A stretch of 28,692 bases of DNA, from NCBI GenBank assembly GCA_938045565.1, contig CALIAZ010000037.1, positions 1 to 28,692 of the forward strand, in the 5' to 3' direction. The translations under genes were made by a program, and so were the position numbers. Of the stretch, positions 16,686 to 24,437 are shown piece after piece (within the stretch, counting starts at the first letter, position 1; the number at the start of each line of letters is the position of its first letter). The stretch is from an uncultured Atopobium sp. (GTDB lineage Bacteria > Actinomycetota > Coriobacteriia > Coriobacteriales > Atopobiaceae). Below the pieces are notes generated by a model, which saw only the letters and a list, made by a program, of their open reading frames with translations, did not search any database and was not told the DNA's origin.

Positions 16686-16729
16686 GCGCTGGTTGGAGTG
16701 CAGGTCAGGGCGCTGGTTGGAGCGCAGGT
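16686..16729. repeat. Direct repeat, 2 x 20 bp
   Basis: GCGCTGGTTGGAGTGCAGGT (16686-16705) is repeated at 16710-16729 with one change (T to C at the 14th base). It lies between the XRE stop codon and its terminator. Confidence 0.7.
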
Positions 16730-16743
16730 TAAGTACGACTCGC

Positions 16744-16776
16744 AAGAGCTCGGTCTTCTCGACAGGCCGAGCTCTT
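16744..16776 (+). terminator. Terminator of the XRE gene
   Basis: A 10-bp stem AAGAGCTCGG/CCGAGCTCTT (16744-16753 with 16767-16776) has the loop TCTTCTCGACAGG, which itself resembles the uptake-like motif with one mismatch. Confidence 0.75.
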
Positions 16777-16810
16777 TGTGTGCTGTCCCGCGAATGTTCT
16801 GTTCCTTTGA

Positions 16811-16929
16811 GCCTGAAAAGTGCAAAGAATCTGTGTTTGGAACACAGATTCTTTGATGAAATCAGGCAAAATCCACAGTTTCTTTGATGTTTTCAGGCAA
16901 AAGTTACAGATTCTTTGCAGAAATCAGGC
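16811..16929. repeat. 119-bp structured intergenic repeat, copy 2
   Basis: Same parts as copy 1 at 12681. GCCTGA...CAAAGAATCTGTGTT pairs perfectly with AACACAGATTCTTTG...TCAGGC, giving 15 bp plus an outer 6 bp. Two further direct copies of the 3' arm follow (16871-16898 and 16903-16929). The single 5' arm can pair with any of the three 3' arms. It lies between the convergent XRE gene and the DUF3021 gene. Confidence 0.85.
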
Positions 16930-16961
16930 GCGCGCCGGATGGTACAGAATCAGTTGAAACT

Positions 16962-17477
16962 TTACGCGCGGCGAGACGCCTGGTACTTCTCGAAAGCAGC
17001 CTTGTATTTCTGCTCCTCTTTCTTGAATATGGCGTTGAAAAACAGGGTGGTTACCAGAAGAATGACCAGGTACAGAGCGGTAAACGACATCCAAGCCTGC
17101 GCCATATTAGGAACCCATCCACCAATAAGCGCCATTGCCACAAGCGTTGGGAACAGGCAAACGTTGAAGCCAAGGAACCTCTGAAGGTAGCTAAGCTTGG
17201 TAATCAAGGGCTGATAGTTAAACCAAATCTGCTGGTAAACACCTGAGCACACGCCCGCAGCAATCAATGTGAGAAGTATGATGTTATTTTGCCTGTCACC
17301 ATAATTGATTGCCAGCGCAATGACGCCATACACAAGCGAGATGCCGGTAAAACATAGTGCTCCAGAAGAAATGCCTTTGCACATAATTTGACCTACTGTT
17401 TTATTGAGTCCCTCGTCAAATTCTTGCTGAATCTCTTGCTCAATTTCTTGCCAGTTTTGTGATTCGTTGCGTTCCAT
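16962..17477 (-). CDS. DUF3021-family membrane protein, partner of LytTR regulator
   Basis: Protein of 171 residues. A polar Gln/Glu-rich N-terminus (1-25) is followed by four membrane helices (about 32-52, 62-80, 100-120 and 128-150) and a charged Lys/Glu tail, the layout of DUF3021 proteins. Members are usually encoded beside LytTR regulators and in streptococci form two-gene regulatory systems where the membrane protein restrains the regulator (established for HdrRM/BrsRM). Here the LytTR gene lies 138 nt upstream on the same strand. GAAGGG precedes the ATG. Whether it inhibits the neighbour is inference. Confidence 0.8.
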   Translation of the reverse strand: MERNESQNWQEIEQEIQQEFDEGLNKTVGQIMCKGISSGALCFTGISLVYGVIALAINYGDRQNNIILLTLIAAGVCSGVYQQIWFNYQPLITKLSYLQRFLGFNVCLFPTLVAMALIGGWVPNMAQAWMSFTALYLVILLVTTLFFNAIFKKEEQKYKAAFEKYQASRRA

Positions 17478-17529
17478 GATGTTCCCTTCTCTGGGATAAA
17501 ACTGCTGTTAAAACTGTGTTTTTGGTGTC

Positions 17530-17580
17530 GTTCCGATTGGGTTCGAGTGACGTTCGGGTGGCATTCGGGTGGCATTCGGC
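17530..17580. repeat. 11-bp tandem repeats between the LytTR and DUF3021 genes
   Basis: Contiguous units start at 17530, 17541, 17552, 17563 and 17574 (last partial). The two best are GTTCGGGTGGC and ATTCGGGTGGC. The 11-bp period is about one helical turn, so the repeats face the same side of DNA. Confidence 0.7.
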
Positions 17581-17615
17581 GCTTAGACCTGCGGCGCGAG
17601 AAAACCCTCTATCCC

Positions 17616-18062
17616 CTACACAATTCCAATACGTCGTTTGATTTCGGCGGCGTATTTTCTTGAAGCAACAAGGGTTTTCTCGCCAAGCGACAGCAACATG
17701 CGGCCAGAACCTGCGGGTTTGATACCCGTAACCTGATCCAAGTTGACCAGTTCCTGTCGAGAAGTGCGCACAAACGCCGTATCCTTGAGAGCGTCCTCGA
17801 GCTCAGTCAGACGGCTAGAACTTTCCAGCGTCTCCCCGTCTACCATGTGAATCAGCGTCACGTTTCCGTCCGTTTGGATCCATGCCACATCCGCGAGAAG
17901 AACGACGCGCCTGTTAATGGTGCCGGGAACGTATCCTGTCATCTTTCCGTCAACCATCTGGAGCTGACGGACAATCCCCGAAACGCGCGGGTCATCAGGT
18001 CCACTTAAAATGGTTACCTCGATTTGCCCTCGACCTTTTTCTTCAACCACCCGAATTTCCAT
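17616..18062 (-). CDS. LytTR-domain transcriptional regulator
   Basis: Protein of 148 residues, the short form without a receiver domain. The C-terminal LytTR domain (about 50-148) shows VAWIQTDGNVTLIHMVDGE, LEDALKDTAFVRTSRQELVNLDQVTGIKP and LVASRKYAAEIKRRIGI, typical of this DNA-binding fold. The first 45 residues are a small N-terminal region of unknown role. Such genes pair with DUF3021 proteins, as here. I chose the ATG at 18062 (GGAT upstream); a TTG at 18077 is less likely. On the minus strand the motif AACAGTTACTC at about 18156-18166 resembles the ACAGTTAAG half-site of AgrA-type LytTR proteins, so autoregulation is possible. Confidence 0.85.
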   Translation of the reverse strand: MEIRVVEEKGRGQIEVTILSGPDDPRVSGIVRQLQMVDGKMTGYVPGTINRRVVLLADVAWIQTDGNVTLIHMVDGETLESSSRLTELEDALKDTAFVRTSRQELVNLDQVTGIKPAGSGRMLLSLGEKTLVASRKYAAEIKRRIGIV

Positions 18063-18159
18063 GGCACATCCAAACAACTTGCTTAACCAAATGTCTTGTT
18101 TTCCTGCTGCAGCGGAATTGTAGTCCGCTTGCTTCCTTGCCTTAAGGCATCTTTAGAGT

Positions 18160-18245
18160 AACTGTTGCAGTTCTTATATATGGTCTCATATCGCCCAAAT
18201 GCACTAACTGGCGTGTGAAGTGCATTCTTTGCGCTTCACACGCCA
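18160..18245. promoter_or_regulatory. Alternative hairpins upstream of the LytTR gene
   Basis: TGGCGTGTGAAGTGC (18209-18223) pairs with GCGCTTCACACGCCA (18231-18245), 15 bp with one G-T pair. A second inverted repeat, AATGCACT/AGTGCATT (18198-18205 with 18219-18226), uses some of the same bases and excludes the first. AACTG-ttg-CAGTT (18160-18172) lies closer to the gene. A TATATA stretch at 18174-18182 may be a -10 region on the minus strand. Apart from these and the terminator below, 18063-18420 holds no gene. Confidence 0.45.
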
Positions 18246-18324
18246 TTCTTGCTCTTGAATGTTGTTTTCTGCACGCCCAAACTTACGCGCGCGAATGCGT
18301 ATGCGCGAGCGCGAGCACACAAAA

Positions 18325-18351
18325 AAGCCGCCCTCAAGATGAGAGCGGCTT
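18325..18351 (-). terminator. Terminator of the SHIRT adhesin gene
   Basis: AAGCCGC (18325-18331) pairs with GCGGCTT (18345-18351), with an inner CTC/GAG, followed on the minus strand by TTTTTT. It lies 70 nt past the adhesin stop codon. Confidence 0.85.
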
Positions 18352-18420
18352 GAAGTTACTGCGTGCTAAATCTGTGGCTTCCACGCACCATACCTGCGAG
18401 CGTGTCAACCTCGCCGCAAC

Positions 18421-20487
18421 TTAGTTCTTAGCTGCGTGAAGCTTGAGCGTACCCAGTGCAACGAGAACTGCTGCGCCGCCTGCAATAGCAAACATCAGTG
18501 TGTTCTGCGATGCATCGTCACCGGTATAAGGAGTGCGCGACTTGCGAGGCTTAGGGACAACAGGGTTGGTAGTGGTGTTGGTATCTGTGTCGATAAGGCC
18601 ATCGCTAACGTGAGCGGTGTTTACAACCGTGACGTCCTTCTCGCCCTTGTTGACCTTGACCTGGAAGGTAACGGTGAGCGTATCGCCCGAAGCAACGTTC
18701 TGAGTCCAGGTTACGGTGCGTGTAGCTGGGTCGTAAGTGCCGCCATTATCAGCGGAACCATCAACGTAAGTTGTGTGCTCTGGAATGACATCGGTAATGG
18801 TGACATCACGAGCGGTGTTGGTGGTGTTGGTGTAGGTTACGGAGTACGTAAGCACCTGGCCAGCAGTTACCTTATTGCCATCGATGGAGTTACCCTGATT
18901 GTACAGGACATCCTTCTTTGGCTGAGGCAGAACTACCCAAACGCCAATGAAGTGAGCGTTCTTGTGGTCAATGACCTTGGAATCGTGATCGTAACCGATG
19001 AACACCCAAGTTCCATCTGGAGCCTCTACGCAAGTAACGCCGCCAAGAGGCTGATCAGGGGTAACGGTAGTTCCGTTAGGAATTCTGGTCTGCTTACCAG
19101 GTAGTAGATCCAGGACCTCCTGAGGAAGCTCTCTGTTAGGAGTGCCGCTTACAAACTCGTGGGTCTTCTCGTACAAAAGCTCAGTAGTTACCTTGTTGGA
19201 GTGAGCGACGTTTCCGTCGACAACCTGTGTAAGCTCGTTATCAATGTTGGAGCCGTCTGTCTCTACCTTACTGTTTGTAACAGTCTTGTAGGTAATAACA
19301 AACTTCTTGCCGCCATTTGCCTTGGTGAGCAGGTGGTCCTTGATGTTGACCGTAACCTTCTGACCGTCAACAGCAACGGTATAGTCAGTGCCCTCGGTTA
19401 GGGTCTGGCCGTCAAAGCTTACGGTAAGGCTCTGGAAATCAAGACTCTCGTCAAAGGTATCAACCATGCTCATCGACTTAATCTTGTCGATGGTATCAAT
19501 ACCCTGCCTTGGCAGTGTAAAGGTACCGGTATAGGTAATGGTTTCTCTGGCCTTAGCAGGAGCCTGCTCTGGATCAACTGCCTTTACTGGAGCTGAGGTA
19601 ATTGCCTCAGTGCACACACCAAAAAGGCTGCCGCTGGTAGCTGCGCTGGTGGACTCAAATGTCATGCTGTTTGACTTGGACTTAACAGCAAAACCTGCAA
19701 GGTTCTTCTCCTAATCAGGACCAGAAGTTCCGCAAACAGGATTCCAGGTAATCTCGTTGCCGCTTGTAGACTCAACAAGAATGTTCCTGTTATTCATAAC
19801 AATGCTATCAATGGTGCTGTTTACGTTAATAAACGAGAAGGTCTCGCTTGCGCCAGTATCACCGACAACGTCAATATCGCTTGGCTGCATAACAAGCTTA
19901 AGGTCACAAGGGGTGCCATCAGTGTACTTAAGCTCTACAGTTACGTTTGCGTTGATTGCATAGGACCTGAACATATCAGCAGTGTAGCTAGGGTGATTCA
20001 CGTCAATGTAGTCCATAATCTGGAAGGACTTAGTTCCCCAGTTCTCATCAACGGTCAAAAATGCAACGCCAGTCTTATTAGGGCTGTTGTAATCTGCATT
20101 GGCGTTCTTAAAGGTAAGGTCCAGCGAGTTAATGGTGACATAAACGTCAACAGACTTGCCGTCAACGGTGCCAGCGTTAGAAAACTTCAGCGAGAGAGGC
20201 TAAGCATACTGCTGGTCAGAACCGTCTTTAGTTGGCTGAACAACAAAAGCGGTTGAAGGAAGATTGCCTGTGTCAGAAGCAGGAATCTCTATACGCTTAA
20301 CACCAGCTCTCTGCGAGAGAACAGTCATGTTATCCCTAGTCAGAGTGAACTGATAAATGTTGATCTGGGTAAGATCACTATCGTCTTTCTGGTGATCAAG
20401 TGCCTGAGCTGTATTAATAGACATAAACAGGCATGCCACAACCATGGTTAGAAAGACTGAGGTTCTCTTAAGAAAACCTTTTTTCAT
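18421..20487 (-). pseudogene. Large surface adhesin (D2, SHIRT, DUF11 domains) with two in-frame amber codons
   Basis: One frame of 688 sense positions is interrupted by TAG at codon 96 (20200-20202) and codon 259 (19711-19713), with no frameshift. Part 1 has a signal peptide (MKKGFLKRTSVFLTMVVACL, cut near AQA-LD). The frame reads on through both stops. After the second stop come a fimbrial D2-like isopeptide region (ETITYTGTFTLPRQGID onward), a SHIRT-like domain (LPQEVLDLLPGKQTRIPNG ... GTWVFIGYDHD), a DUF11 domain (GQVLTYSVTYTNTTNTARD) and a wall-anchor region with TPYTG, a membrane helix and a basic tail. TPYTG is a non-canonical sortase motif. GAGGGG precedes the ATG. Length and domains are otherwise intact, so the lesions look recent. 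As read, only a 95-residue secreted fragment would be made; read-through is discussed under findings. Confidence 0.85.
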
Positions 20488-20696
20488 GATGGCCCCTCAA
20501 AAAGATGTGCATATTACAGCTACATTTTCTTACAAATTGATAGCCAAAACATAAGAGAAATTAGTATTCACATAAAAAGTGAATTTTGCTGATGAATAGT
20601 ACAGTTTGCATGGACAGTACTGTTTTGAAAATAGTTCAAATTTTTGTATCTAGTCCGCATCTGCTGCTGATGAACGTAAATTCAGCCTATCGTGCT

Positions 20697-21011
20697 TCAG
20701 TTTGTCTCGTCAGGTCGAGAAGGCCTACCAGCTTGATATTTATTTGGATCTTGAACTTTCTCTGTCTTGGAACAAATCCACGCAACGGTATAGCCAACGC
20801 AGCCGATAAATAGGCAGGTTAGACCCAACATAAACATTTTCTCACCAACGCCAAAGTCAATCTCGTATTGAATTTTGAGCGCCAGCGGAGGATCCTGCAG
20901 AGGAAGTCCAGCCTTTGCAAATAGATAGTATGCGCCCATGAGCGCACTTAAAATACCCGAAATAAGAAAGCCTTGCGAAAGGTTCTTGATAATTTGAGCC
21001 GCTTTATTCAT
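20697..21011 (-). CDS. Small two-helix membrane protein
   Basis: Protein of 104 residues. Two membrane segments (about 12-33 and 57-80) are separated by a loop of about 23 residues, with a polar Lys/Asp/Pro tail. I do not recognise the family. The upstream terminator at 21063-21094 isolates it from the flavoprotein operon, and the downstream gap (20488-20696) is AT-rich with small inverted repeats only. Confidence 0.6.
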   Translation of the reverse strand: MNKAAQIIKNLSQGFLISGILSALMGAYYLFAKAGLPLQDPPLALKIQYEIDFGVGEKMFMLGLTCLFIGCVGYTVAWICSKTEKVQDPNKYQAGRPSRPDETN

Positions 21012-21049
21012 GTCGCATCATCTCCTTATGTTGCTATGGTAAAGCAAAA

Positions 21050-21058
21050 TGGCGAGAA
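21050..21058 (-). repeat. Uptake-sequence-like motif TTCTCGCCA
   Basis: Minus-strand intergenic copy in context GGGTTTCTCGCCATT, directly beside the terminator at 21063-21094. Confidence 0.65.
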
Positions 21059-21062
21059 ACCC

Positions 21063-21094
21063 AAAAAGAGAGCCAGCGTACCAGCTCTCTTTTT
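21063..21094. terminator. Bidirectional terminator of the PadR-flavoprotein operon
   Basis: An 11-bp stem AAAAAGAGAGC/GCTCTCTTTTT (21063-21073 with 21084-21094) carries an A-run and a T-run, so it works for the minus-strand operon that ends at 21148. Confidence 0.85.
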
Positions 21095-21147
21095 TGCGTG
21101 CGCACTATGCGCATACTATGCAATTACAGCGCGTACGCACCCATTGT

Positions 21148-22836
21148 CTACTTTCCGCTTGCCATCTTAGCTGGATACCACTTTTGGAACCATGCAGTAA
21201 ACAAGCCCATTCCAATAGGAACCAGGTTATTCACGATAACCAAAATGCCGCCCACGCCATTTTGAACTGCAAACCAGCTCCAAATGGCCGTTAACACGTA
21301 CATAGCGCCCCAGCATGCAGCCAAAATATAATTTGTCTTCATGAACAACGGATTGTTGTAAGCACTATCTCCACCGTAGCTATACTTTACGTATGCAGCG
21401 CAGAGAGGCTCTTTAGTCAGACACGAGGTCAACCACATAAGACCAAAAGCCAGATAGCCCAAATTGACAATCAGGTTGCTGTCGCCGTTTCCGCTCATAA
21501 AAACGCCCGCAGACAATACTCCGACCAGGGCAAATGAAATTCTGTCCCAGATGGTGAACTTAAAGTTCCTCATAATAAGTGGCATCAGAGCAGTAACAAG
21601 TAGCGTAATCATAGCGCCAACCTGAGGGTCAAACGACGTTGCGGTCCAGAAGGTAATCCAAGAAAGCAGCATCGTAATCATCTGCGGATTTTTCTGTGTG
21701 TTGCCAGCTTCTTTAGCCGACGCGCCCTGCGCGGCTTCAGTTGAACCACCAGGCGTTGGACCAAAATACTTGTCCCAATCAATCATGAAGGAAAAATCTC
21801 CCTCAACGGTATACAGATGCTTACCCAGCGCCTCTGGTCCGCTAATTTCTCCCCTAGAAATGGACTGCCAGACCTCAAACGGAGTGTTGAGCTTTGTGGT
21901 GGTAGTGAGGCTACCGTCAGTAAAGACCCTGCTACCGTCTTTGCCCAGCAGAATCTGGTAGCTACGCCCAAGATCGGTGTAGTTCATCTCAAGCACGCGA
22001 TCTTTTCCGTCGTAAGCTGTCTTGTCATACAAAGCCGCCATTTGAGTGGTAAAAATATAATCAAACGGCAGCTGCTCAACGGGCTTCTCGCCAGCGTTTG
22101 TGCTGCTCTGAGCGCTTGTATCGCGAGAAATTCCCCAGCTTGCATCCGCCATCTGCTCAAACATCTCTTTTGGATACAGCAAAACTTTGAGCTCGGACCT
22201 TGTCTGGTTAGAAATACCGCCCTGCGCATACTCAATACCAGCTTTTTTAACAAGCGCAAGGTACTGATCGGTGCGTGCAGAAAGCTCCTTTACGCGGAAG
22301 AGCTCGCCCTGGCCGCAGAAAATGCTCTCGTAGTTGCCTTGACCAAGAATGTGGTCAAACATCTTGGTAACGCTATCGTAATTGCCCTCTAAAGAATAAA
22401 ATCCGCAGGTAGATATAAGGACGTGCTTCTTGTCGGACATGTCGTAGCGAGACTCGTGGGCGCCGCTTCCGTATCCCCCATTTGCATCGCTCATAAAGGG
22501 CAGACTCATGGGGAGCTGGCGATCAATAAGGTTTTTCAGCAGTCCAGGCACGTTGAAGTAGTAGAGCGGGAAGCTCCAAATAACCAGATCGGCCCAGAGC
22601 TGCTTTTGAATGACGGTTTCTTCATCGTCCGACATAATGCACTTGCCAGGCGTGTTTTTCCAGCAGTGAAAGCAACCCTTGCATGGCTTGATGTCCATAG
22701 TGGCAACGTTGAGCTGCTCAACAGTCACGTCTTCATAGGCGTGTTGCTCAGAGATACCCTCAATGAAGTTCTTAGCAAGTCGCAGAGAATTGCTGTCCTT
22801 GCCCTTAGGGCTGCCGTTAATCAGCAGAACGTTCAT
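21148..22836 (-). CDS. Fe-S flavoprotein-like reductase fused to SCP2-like and membrane domains
   Basis: Protein of 562 residues in three parts. Residues about 1-200 form a flavodoxin-like NAD(P)H:FMN reductase domain (LINGSPKGKDSNS phosphate loop; VIWSFPLYYFNVPGLLKNLIDR). It has Cys52, Cys55, Cys58 and Cys66 (CX2CX2CX7C), the compact cysteine motif of iron-sulfur flavoproteins. Residues about 210-355 resemble an SCP2-like domain (DYIFTTQMAALYD, TFEVWQSI-like segment). Residues about 380-562 contain about five membrane helices. The N-terminal pair occurs in clostridial relatives; the membrane tail is an unusual addition and would tether the reductase to the membrane. It starts inside the PadR gene (20-nt overlap), so the regulator probably controls it. 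The substrate is unknown. Confidence 0.8.
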   Translation of the reverse strand: MNVLLINGSPKGKDSNSLRLAKNFIEGISEQHAYEDVTVEQLNVATMDIKPCKGCFHCWKNTPGKCIMSDDEETVIQKQLWADLVIWSFPLYYFNVPGLLKNLIDRQLPMSLPFMSDANGGYGSGAHESRYDMSDKKHVLISTCGFYSLEGNYDSVTKMFDHILGQGNYESIFCGQGELFRVKELSARTDQYLALVKKAGIEYAQGGISNQTRSELKVLLYPKEMFEQMADASWGISRDTSAQSSTNAGEKPVEQLPFDYIFTTQMAALYDKTAYDGKDRVLEMNYTDLGRSYQILLGKDGSRVFTDGSLTTTTKLNTPFEVWQSISRGEISGPEALGKHLYTVEGDFSFMIDWDKYFGPTPGGSTEAAQGASAKEAGNTQKNPQMITMLLSWITFWTATSFDPQVGAMITLLVTALMPLIMRNFKFTIWDRISFALVGVLSAGVFMSGNGDSNLIVNLGYLAFGLMWLTSCLTKEPLCAAYVKYSYGGDSAYNNPLFMKTNYILAACWGAMYVLTAIWSWFAVQNGVGGILVIVNNLVPIGMGLFTAWFQKWYPAKMASGK

Positions 22837-23374
22837 GCTGCGCCTCCAACTCCTTCATGCACTTCTCGCTCCATGCCCTAAGCATTTCTTCGTGCATCTT
22901 GCCGTACTCGATAGTAAATTGCCAGAACAACGCCTTTTCTGGATCTCCCATTTGCGCTGCGTAAGCGGCCACCGCGCCAGTTGCCAGCTCACTTCCACCA
23001 GGAAACGATGAGGCGTTATCTGCGATTCGTTTAAAAAACGCGAGGTTTTCTTCATAGGTGCACTCGCCTCTAAAGAATGTCTGCATCAAAAGCGGAATGC
23101 GTAGCACTGAGGCCTGAGAATCTTCCCTCAGCCACCTGTTCAACTCCTCTTTACCGGCTTCAGTTATCGAGAAAACCTTTTTATCCGGCTTTCCTTTTTG
23201 AGCAACGAGCGTTGAGGTAACCCAGCCGTCCTTTTCTAGCGCCTGCAGTTCTCTATAGATCTGGCTTGTCTGAGCAGTCCAGAAGTAATTAAGCGACTGT
23301 TGAAAGATGGTTTTAATCTCGTAACCGGACATATCCCCATAATTCAAGAGACCAAGAATTCCCTGCTTAAGCAA
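22817..23374 (-). CDS. PadR-family transcriptional regulator
   Basis: A PadR winged helix (LLKQGILGLLNYGDMSGYEI, then YRELQALEKDGWVTSTLV, GKPDKKVFSITEAGKEEL) is followed by the usual C-terminal alpha-helical dimerisation region. The promoter at 23419-23447 would start the transcript near 23412. Of the possible starts, a TTG at 23374 has AAGGAG 8 nt upstream. A GTG at 23398 would have a leader of about 14 nt and no ribosome site, and the ATG at 23383 touches AAGGAG. I therefore prefer TTG, giving 185 residues, but the alternatives add only 3-8 residues. Palindromes in its own promoter suggest autorepression. It is translationally coupled to the flavoprotein gene. Confidence 0.88.
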   Translation of the reverse strand: MLKQGILGLLNYGDMSGYEIKTIFQQSLNYFWTAQTSQIYRELQALEKDGWVTSTLVAQKGKPDKKVFSITEAGKEELNRWLREDSQASVLRIPLLMQTFFRGECTYEENLAFFKRIADNASSFPGGSELATGAVAAYAAQMGDPEKALFWQFTIEYGKMHEEMLRAWSEKCMKELEAQHERSAD

Positions 23375-23389
23375 ATCTCTCATCTCCTT

Positions 23390-23447
23390 ATATTCCACTT
23401 GTTGAATATCTTATAACGATAGTAGTTCCACTTGTGGAATATGTCAA
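23390..23447 (-). promoter_or_regulatory. PadR promoter with two embedded operators
   Basis: On the minus strand a perfect -35 TTGACA (23442-23447) and a -10 TACTAT (23419-23424) are separated by exactly 17 bp. That spacer is the palindrome TTCCAC-TT-GTGGAA read on the plus strand (23426-23439). A second copy, ATATTCCACTTGTTGAATAT (23390-23409), lies just after the expected transcription start. The centres are 33 bp apart, about three helical turns, so two dimers would bind the same face. Confidence 0.8.
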
Positions 23448-23492
23448 CGAGAAAATCTTAAAACTTTAATCACTTTCTGTCTGAAAAAAAAA

Positions 23493-23516
23493 GACTCTGC
23501 CATTTCTGACAGAGTC
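23493..23516 (-). terminator. Terminator of the methyltransferase-hydrolase operon
   Basis: GACTCTG (23493-23499) pairs with CAGAGTC (23510-23516), followed on the minus strand by a run of nine T. It lies 40 nt past the hydrolase stop codon. Confidence 0.85.
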
Positions 23517-23555
23517 CTAGCGTGCATTTATCATGTACTCTTTGTTGCTCCAGCG

Positions 23556-24422
23556 TTATCTATTACAGGGAAGAAGCGGTGTGCTCGTTGCGTTTTCGCG
23601 CGTGTCATCGCGTTCGTCATATGCGTCGTAAGGAGCTTTGGGGTCATGAACTTTGACTGGTTTGTTGACGTTACACACCTCATCGGTATGAGCAAAGACA
23701 AAGTTGATGTCATCCGCCCAGCCTGTATGCCCGGTGATAATTTTGGGATTAAGTCCGCGCTCACGCAGAATGCCCTCTAGCCTTGCAAGCGATTCAACAG
23801 CCAGTTTATTGTCTTCTGCAAGCTTATTAATAAAGCTATAACCGCCGTCTGCTCCCAGCCAGATAGTATCGGCAGAGAATAAATATTCGTCATCAATCAG
23901 ATACACCACGTGACCCCAGGTATGACCGGGGACAAGAATTGTTTCGATTTTTATGCCATCAATATCAAGCACTTCCCCGTCGTGCAGAAGTGTCTTTTTA
24001 TTTGGAATGCTCACCTTTGGTAGCTTATACCAGCCATTCATTACACGGCGACGAACTTCTCCTGTTAAATACCTATTTTCAACATCGCCAATATAAACCT
24101 GTGCGTGGCTGAAAAGCTGGTCACTGTCCGACTCAATTGCGCCAATATGATCGGTATCTAGGTGAGTGATTAGAATATGCTGAATATCCTTAGGGTCAAT
24201 TCCCAGCCAGTCCATCTTTTCTTGCAGGCGATCATAGCTGTATCCTGCGTCAATCATGATGGTAGTACTGCCTTTGGTGTAGAAGAAAATATTGGCCACA
24301 TACTCACGTATGCACCTCACGTGCTCATCAATGGCACCTGTATTAAGGGGCTTAAATATTTCTTTGCCGCGATACACCCACGACATCAGTACTTTTTGAA
24401 ATCTTGTAGCGTTCCTTGACAC
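23556..24422 (-). CDS. MBL-fold metallo-hydrolase with variant metal motif
   Basis: Protein of 288 residues with the metallo-beta-lactamase fold. The metal motif reads THLDTDH (His87, Asp89, Asp91, His92), so the second His of the usual HxHxDH is replaced by Asp. Other ligands are His167 or His171 in VPGHTWGH, Asp185 in FSADTIW and His232 in TGHTGW. Members include lactonases, glyoxalases and thioesterases; substrate cannot be told here. The start is a GTG at 24422 with AGGA 8 nt upstream; an ATG at 24386 is possible. The gene follows the methyltransferase by 15 nt, so the two are one operon ending at the terminator 23493-23516. Confidence 0.85.
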   Translation of the reverse strand: MSRNATRFQKVLMSWVYRGKEIFKPLNTGAIDEHVRCIREYVANIFFYTKGSTTIMIDAGYSYDRLQEKMDWLGIDPKDIQHILITHLDTDHIGAIESDSDQLFSHAQVYIGDVENRYLTGEVRRRVMNGWYKLPKVSIPNKKTLLHDGEVLDIDGIKIETILVPGHTWGHVVYLIDDEYLFSADTIWLGADGGYSFINKLAEDNKLAVESLARLEGILRERGLNPKIITGHTGWADDINFVFAHTDEVCNVNKPVKVHDPKAPYDAYDERDDTRENATSTPLLPCNR

Positions 24423-24437
24423 GACAATGTCCTAACT

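Noticed and set aside
18421..20487. Pyrrolysine or general TAG recoding
   Set aside because: TAG ends nnr and the LytTR gene normally here, and no Pyl machinery or methylamine methyltransferase is in view.
20565..20630. Palindromic words (ATTCAC/GTGAAT, ACAGTACTGT) upstream of the adhesin
   Set aside because: Short, AT-rich and at unclear distance from any promoter; likely chance.
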